This document shows positions 12,591 through 15,223 of a stretch of DNA of 15,223 nt, in pieces (positions within the stretch are counted from its first letter, which is position 1; each line of letters begins with the position of its first letter). Below the pieces are notes generated by a model. The model saw only the letters and a list, made by a program, of their open reading frames with translations, did no database searches and had not been told where the DNA came from. This DNA is from a candidate division WWE3 bacterium (GTDB lineage: Bacteria; Patescibacteriota; 4484-211; JAGQKX01). The stretch spans positions 1 to 15,223 of the forward strand of contig JAGQKX010000002.1 of the NCBI GenBank assembly GCA_020429905.1, given 5' to 3'. The position numbers and the translations under genes were made by a program.

Positions 12591-14324
12591 ATGAACTCCG
12601 TTGACCAATCTAAAATAAGAAATTTTTGTATCATTGCTCACGTAGATCACGGAAAATCTACTCTGGCCGATCGTATGCTAGAGATGACCGGAACAGTTTC
12701 GGCCCAGAAAATGCGTTCCCAATTTCTCGATAAACTCGACCTCGAAAGAGAACGGGGAATTACGATCAAACTCCAAGCAGTGCGGATGAATTATAAAGAT
12801 TCCGTCTTTAATCTTATCGATACTCCGGGGCATGTCGATTTCACCTATGAAGTAACGCGTTCATTGGCAGCCTGCGAAGGAGCAGTTCTTCTGGTGGATG
12901 CCACGCAAGGGATTCAAGCCCAAACGTTGGCGCATGCATACAAAGCGATTGAACAAGATTTAGCCTTAATTCCAGTTATCAATAAAGTGGATTTACCACA
13001 AGCACAAACGGAACTCATCACCCAAGAATTGATCGATACTTTTGGTTTCGGAAAAGATGAGATTCTATTTACTTCAGGAAAAACTGGTCAAGGAGTATTG
13101 GAACTTTTGGATGTATTAGTAGAGAGAGTTCCGGCACCAGTGGGCGATCCAGAGAACGCTGTCCGTGCACTTATCTTTGATAGTTATTTTGACCCACATA
13201 AAGGTGTCATCGCGTTGGTCAGAGTAAAAGAAGGAACATTGCCGACGCATGATACGGCGTGGTTGATCCATGATGGTTCTTCCTTTGATATCCAAGAGCT
13301 CGGTTTTATCCAGGAAGAATTTATTCCTCAAGAAATGCTACATCCTGGAGAAGTAGGATATATCGCCACGGGGATTAAAAATATCTCCCATGTTCGGGTT
13401 GGAGACACGATTACTCTTTCCTCACAAAAAAAAGAAGCTGAGGCACTGCCCGGATACCAACCGATGAAACCACTCGTCTATGCGTCACTTTTTCCGTTGG
13501 ATACGGATGATTATAAGCAGCTGCGGGACGCCATTGAACGACTGTCACTCAATGATGCGGCATTAACATTTGAACCAGCATCATCACAAGTGTTAGGTTT
13601 TGGGTTTAAATGTGGGTTTTTAGGCCTGCTCCATGTAGATATCGTCAAAGAACGTTTGGAACGAGAGCTGGGAGTAGAAGTGCTTGTAACTAATCCTACG
13701 GTGAAATTTGAGTCGGGTAAAGAACAATGGGTCAAAGCGCAGATCATCACTCCAACTGAGTTTATGGGTAACATCATGCAAGTTTGCAACAAATATCGTG
13801 GTACGCTTATTTCGACAGACAACCTTCTGGGTCTTTCGCGAAGCAGGGTCATGCTGACCTTCGAACTGCCGCTTTTGTCGATTATGACTGATTTTTATGA
13901 CCAACTAAAATCTGCTTCTTCGGGATACGCATCACTTGAATATGAAACCATCGGGTATCGAGACGCTGATGTTGTAAAGTTGGACATTCTTATTAATAGC
14001 CAAGAGATAGATGCTCTTTCTTCGTTGACCGTCAGAGAATTGGCTGTTGAACAGGGAAAAGATATGGTAAATCGTCTTAAGGAACTCATTCCTCGGCAGC
14101 AGTTCAAACTACCAATACAGGCGGCGATCGATGGTAAAGTGGTTGCCCGAGCGGATGTCCCTGCCGTGAGAAAAGACGTGACCGCAAAATTGTATGGCGG
14201 TGATCGAACTAGAAAAGACAAATTACTGGAGAAACAAAAGGCAGGTAAAAAACGACTCAAACAGCTGGGTCAGGTAAGTATTCCTGCTGATGTTTTCAAA
14301 GAATTTATTAAATCAAAATCGTAA
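12591..14324 (+). CDS. lepA: Elongation factor 4 (translation GTPase LepA)
   Basis: A ribosome-associated GTPase linked to back-translocation, initiation or subunit biogenesis. The G motifs are AHVDHGKST (16-24), RGITI (55-59), DTPGH (77-81), NKVD (131-134) and TSGKTG (161-166, where most have SAKTG). LDLERERGITIK is distinctive for LepA over EF-G. The C-terminus carries the LepA-specific domain, with MVNRLKELIPRQQFKLPIQAAI, GKVVARADVPAVRKDVTAKLYGGD and KLLEKQKAGKKRLKQLG. The 577 residues are slightly fewer than the usual 595-605. No lepB partner follows, unlike in E. coli. Upstream is the repeat-bearing region; downstream is a 176-nt gap before a membrane gene. The start ATG 12591 precedes the family's IRNFCIIAHVDHGKST. 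Confidence 0.97.
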   Translation: MNSVDQSKIRNFCIIAHVDHGKSTLADRMLEMTGTVSAQKMRSQFLDKLDLERERGITIKLQAVRMNYKDSVFNLIDTPGHVDFTYEVTRSLAACEGAVLLVDATQGIQAQTLAHAYKAIEQDLALIPVINKVDLPQAQTELITQELIDTFGFGKDEILFTSGKTGQGVLELLDVLVERVPAPVGDPENAVRALIFDSYFDPHKGVIALVRVKEGTLPTHDTAWLIHDGSSFDIQELGFIQEEFIPQEMLHPGEVGYIATGIKNISHVRVGDTITLSSQKKEAEALPGYQPMKPLVYASLFPLDTDDYKQLRDAIERLSLNDAALTFEPASSQVLGFGFKCGFLGLLHVDIVKERLERELGVEVLVTNPTVKFESGKEQWVKAQIITPTEFMGNIMQVCNKYRGTLISTDNLLGLSRSRVMLTFELPLLSIMTDFYDQLKSASSGYASLEYETIGYRDADVVKLDILINSQEIDALSSLTVRELAVEQGKDMVNRLKELIPRQQFKLPIQAAIDGKVVARADVPAVRKDVTAKLYGGDRTRKDKLLEKQKAGKKRLKQLGQVSIPADVFKEFIKSKS

Positions 14325-14426
14325 TTTTGCTTCGCAATTCATCTTGTAGCGTTTTAGATAGCGATAAACACACCGGGTGAAATCATTTTTTGCTTTAATT
14401 ATAAAGGCAGATCTTAAATCCTCCTC

Positions 14427-14456
14427 TTGACCATACACCGTTTAGATCTATATATT
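14427..14456 (+). promoter_or_regulatory. Promoter of the membrane gene pair
   Basis: TTGACC (14427-14432), an 18-nt spacer and TATATT (14451-14456) form a good promoter. The start near 14463 gives a leader of about 38 nt to ATG 14501. The rest of 14325-14500 holds two TTTAGAT copies but no clear lepA terminator. Confidence 0.6.
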
Positions 14457-14500
14457 AAAAGTGTATATATTTATTACTGCCCAATTTCGACACTGCAAAA

Positions 14501-15040
14501 ATGGAGAACTTGGGAAGACAGAATATGATCTCACAAGTACTGCTTCGTCTTATTGATGAAACGATTGTTCCCGCGATTTTACTCATCACCACAAAAATTC
14601 TAGGCATGTGGTTTGTGACGATTCTCTTCCGAATCGATTGGCAATTTTCATTATCCGCCACTGCGTCAGGTATCGAATTTTCAAGTCATGAAGGATTGTT
14701 GATGGTTAATTCGTATTCTAATTTGCTTGTGGTTATCGTTCTGACGTTTAATATCTTGTGGCTTTTAGTGAAAGCGTATCATTTTCATGAGACGCACATC
14801 TCTCCGTCGTTTACACTCAAACTTCTCTCTTTGAACCTCACCCGGCTTATTTCGACTTCGGTTGAGGTTTATCATAAGGCATTAATTTGGCTTTCCTATC
14901 TATGGTTGGTGGTTTTCTTGAGCATACTACATTCAGCGATGGGTGTTTCGTATGGATGGGTTGTTGCGGTTTCTTTTGGAGTGGCACTGTTTATGACTTG
15001 GTTATTTATCAATGACCTAGAAAGGGAGTTGACCATATGA
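14501..15040 (+). CDS. Unrecognised four-helix integral membrane protein
   Basis: I do not recognise the family. The 179-residue protein has four hydrophobic segments at about 23-43 (VPAILLITTKILGMWFVTILF), 74-92, 127-145 and 150-170. Between helices 1 and 2 there is a 30-residue loop, and between 2 and 3 a 34-residue segment (KAYHFHETHISPSFTLKLL...) with three His residues. The C-terminus is acidic (NDLERELTI). The start may be ATG 14501 or ATG 14525 (MISQVLLRLIDET); neither has a clear ribosome site. TGA 15038-15040 overlaps the next start (ATGA), so the two genes are translationally coupled, and AAAGGGAG for the next gene lies inside this coding region. It has its own promoter. The pairing suggests that both products work in one membrane complex; this is an inference. 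Confidence 0.75.
   Translation: MENLGRQNMISQVLLRLIDETIVPAILLITTKILGMWFVTILFRIDWQFSLSATASGIEFSSHEGLLMVNSYSNLLVVIVLTFNILWLLVKAYHFHETHISPSFTLKLLSLNLTRLISTSVEVYHKALIWLSYLWLVVFLSILHSAMGVSYGWVVAVSFGVALFMTWLFINDLERELTI
15024..15028 (+). promoter_or_regulatory. Ribosome binding site GGGAG of the last gene
   Basis: GGGAG, within AAAGGGAG, ends 8 nt before ATG 15037. It supports the start of the truncated gene and the ATGA overlap. Confidence 0.65.
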
Positions 15041-15223
15041 TCAAAACACCGTTTAAACTCGTCCTGAATACTATCCTATTGTCGCTGTTAGTAGGAATGT
15101 TAGTTTTACCAGTCGCCTTGGTTCATGTCGTCACCGGTACAGCTCATGTTCCAGCTACGGTGGCAGGTGCCCAAAAAACTAATGAGAACCTTATCGTTCT
15201 CCCTAACTTCTTCGATTTCAGCG
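15037..15223 (+). CDS. Exported or membrane protein, N-terminal 62 residues (cut by window edge)
   Basis: The open frame runs from ATG 15037 to the window edge without a stop. MIKTPFKLVLNTILLSLLVGMLVLPVALVHVVTG has a basic start and a hydrophobic core (about 9-33), followed by TAHVPATVAGAQKTNENLIVLPNFFDF. This is either a signal peptide with a possible cleavage after an Ala-x-Ala-like site (VAGA, about 42-45) or a membrane anchor. It overlaps the preceding membrane gene by 4 nt and has a good ribosome site, so a shared role is likely. The family cannot be named from this fragment. Confidence 0.7.
   Translation, partial: MIKTPFKLVLNTILLSLLVGMLVLPVALVHVVTGTAHVPATVAGAQKTNENLIVLPNFFDFS

Noticed and set aside
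14325..14426. Terminator for lepA
   Set aside because: Only very short stems are present (for example CACCGGGTG before a T-run at about 14382-14387), too weak to call.
14501..15040. Use of a variant genetic code with TGA read as an amino acid
   Set aside because: No conserved protein here has an in-frame TGA, and TGA 15038-15040 ends the membrane gene in a normal ATGA overlap with a ribosome site in front of the next ATG.

Overview
The window looks like a chromosomal segment of an uncultivated bacterium, most likely of the Candidate Phyla Radiation (Patescibacteria, Parcubacteria-like). This is inferred from compact and divergent glycolytic enzymes, very short intergenic gaps, few Shine-Dalgarno sites, and the mix of G5, DUF4349, LCP and MurJ envelope genes. 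TGA acts as a stop codon here (it ends the four-helix membrane gene at 15038-15040), so the TGA=Gly code of some related lineages does not apply. All identifications come from reading motifs; no database search was run.

Layout. (1) 1-3889, minus strand: a truncated membrane-anchored G5-domain protein, a UvrD/PcrA helicase, an unrecognised 76-residue protein with its own good promoter, ribosome binding site and terminator-like hairpin, and a DUF4349 membrane protein. (2) 4020-9376, plus strand: a tight run of thioredoxin, GAPDH, phosphoglycerate kinase, triosephosphate isomerase and an LCP-family cell-wall ligase, with gaps of 5, 73, 6 and 5 nt, followed 36 nt later by DNA polymerase III delta (holA). 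(3) 9388-9630, minus: ribosomal protein S20, convergent with holA and divergent from murJ. (4) 9896-11548, plus: the lipid II flippase MurJ, with a clear terminator. (5) 11607-12098, minus: a small HNH nuclease-like gene. (6) 12099-12590: a 492-nt AT-rich non-coding region with direct repeats, an AT palindrome, a GC-rich hairpin and candidate promoters. (7) 12591-14324, plus: elongation factor 4 (lepA). (8) 14501-15223, plus: a four-helix membrane protein overlapping by ATGA with a truncated exported or membrane protein.

How the genes fit together. The trx-gap-pgk-tpi run carries triose-phosphate glycolysis with a redox protein at its head. LCP, MurJ, the G5 protein and perhaps DUF4349 serve the cell envelope. 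UvrD, HolA, S20 and LepA are housekeeping genes for DNA and translation. Gene starts mostly lack a Shine-Dalgarno site, and several have a -10 box 6-9 nt before the start codon, which suggests leaderless mRNAs. The least explained parts are the small gene at 2612-2842, the repeat and hairpin region before lepA, the HNH gene, and the membrane gene pair at the right edge.
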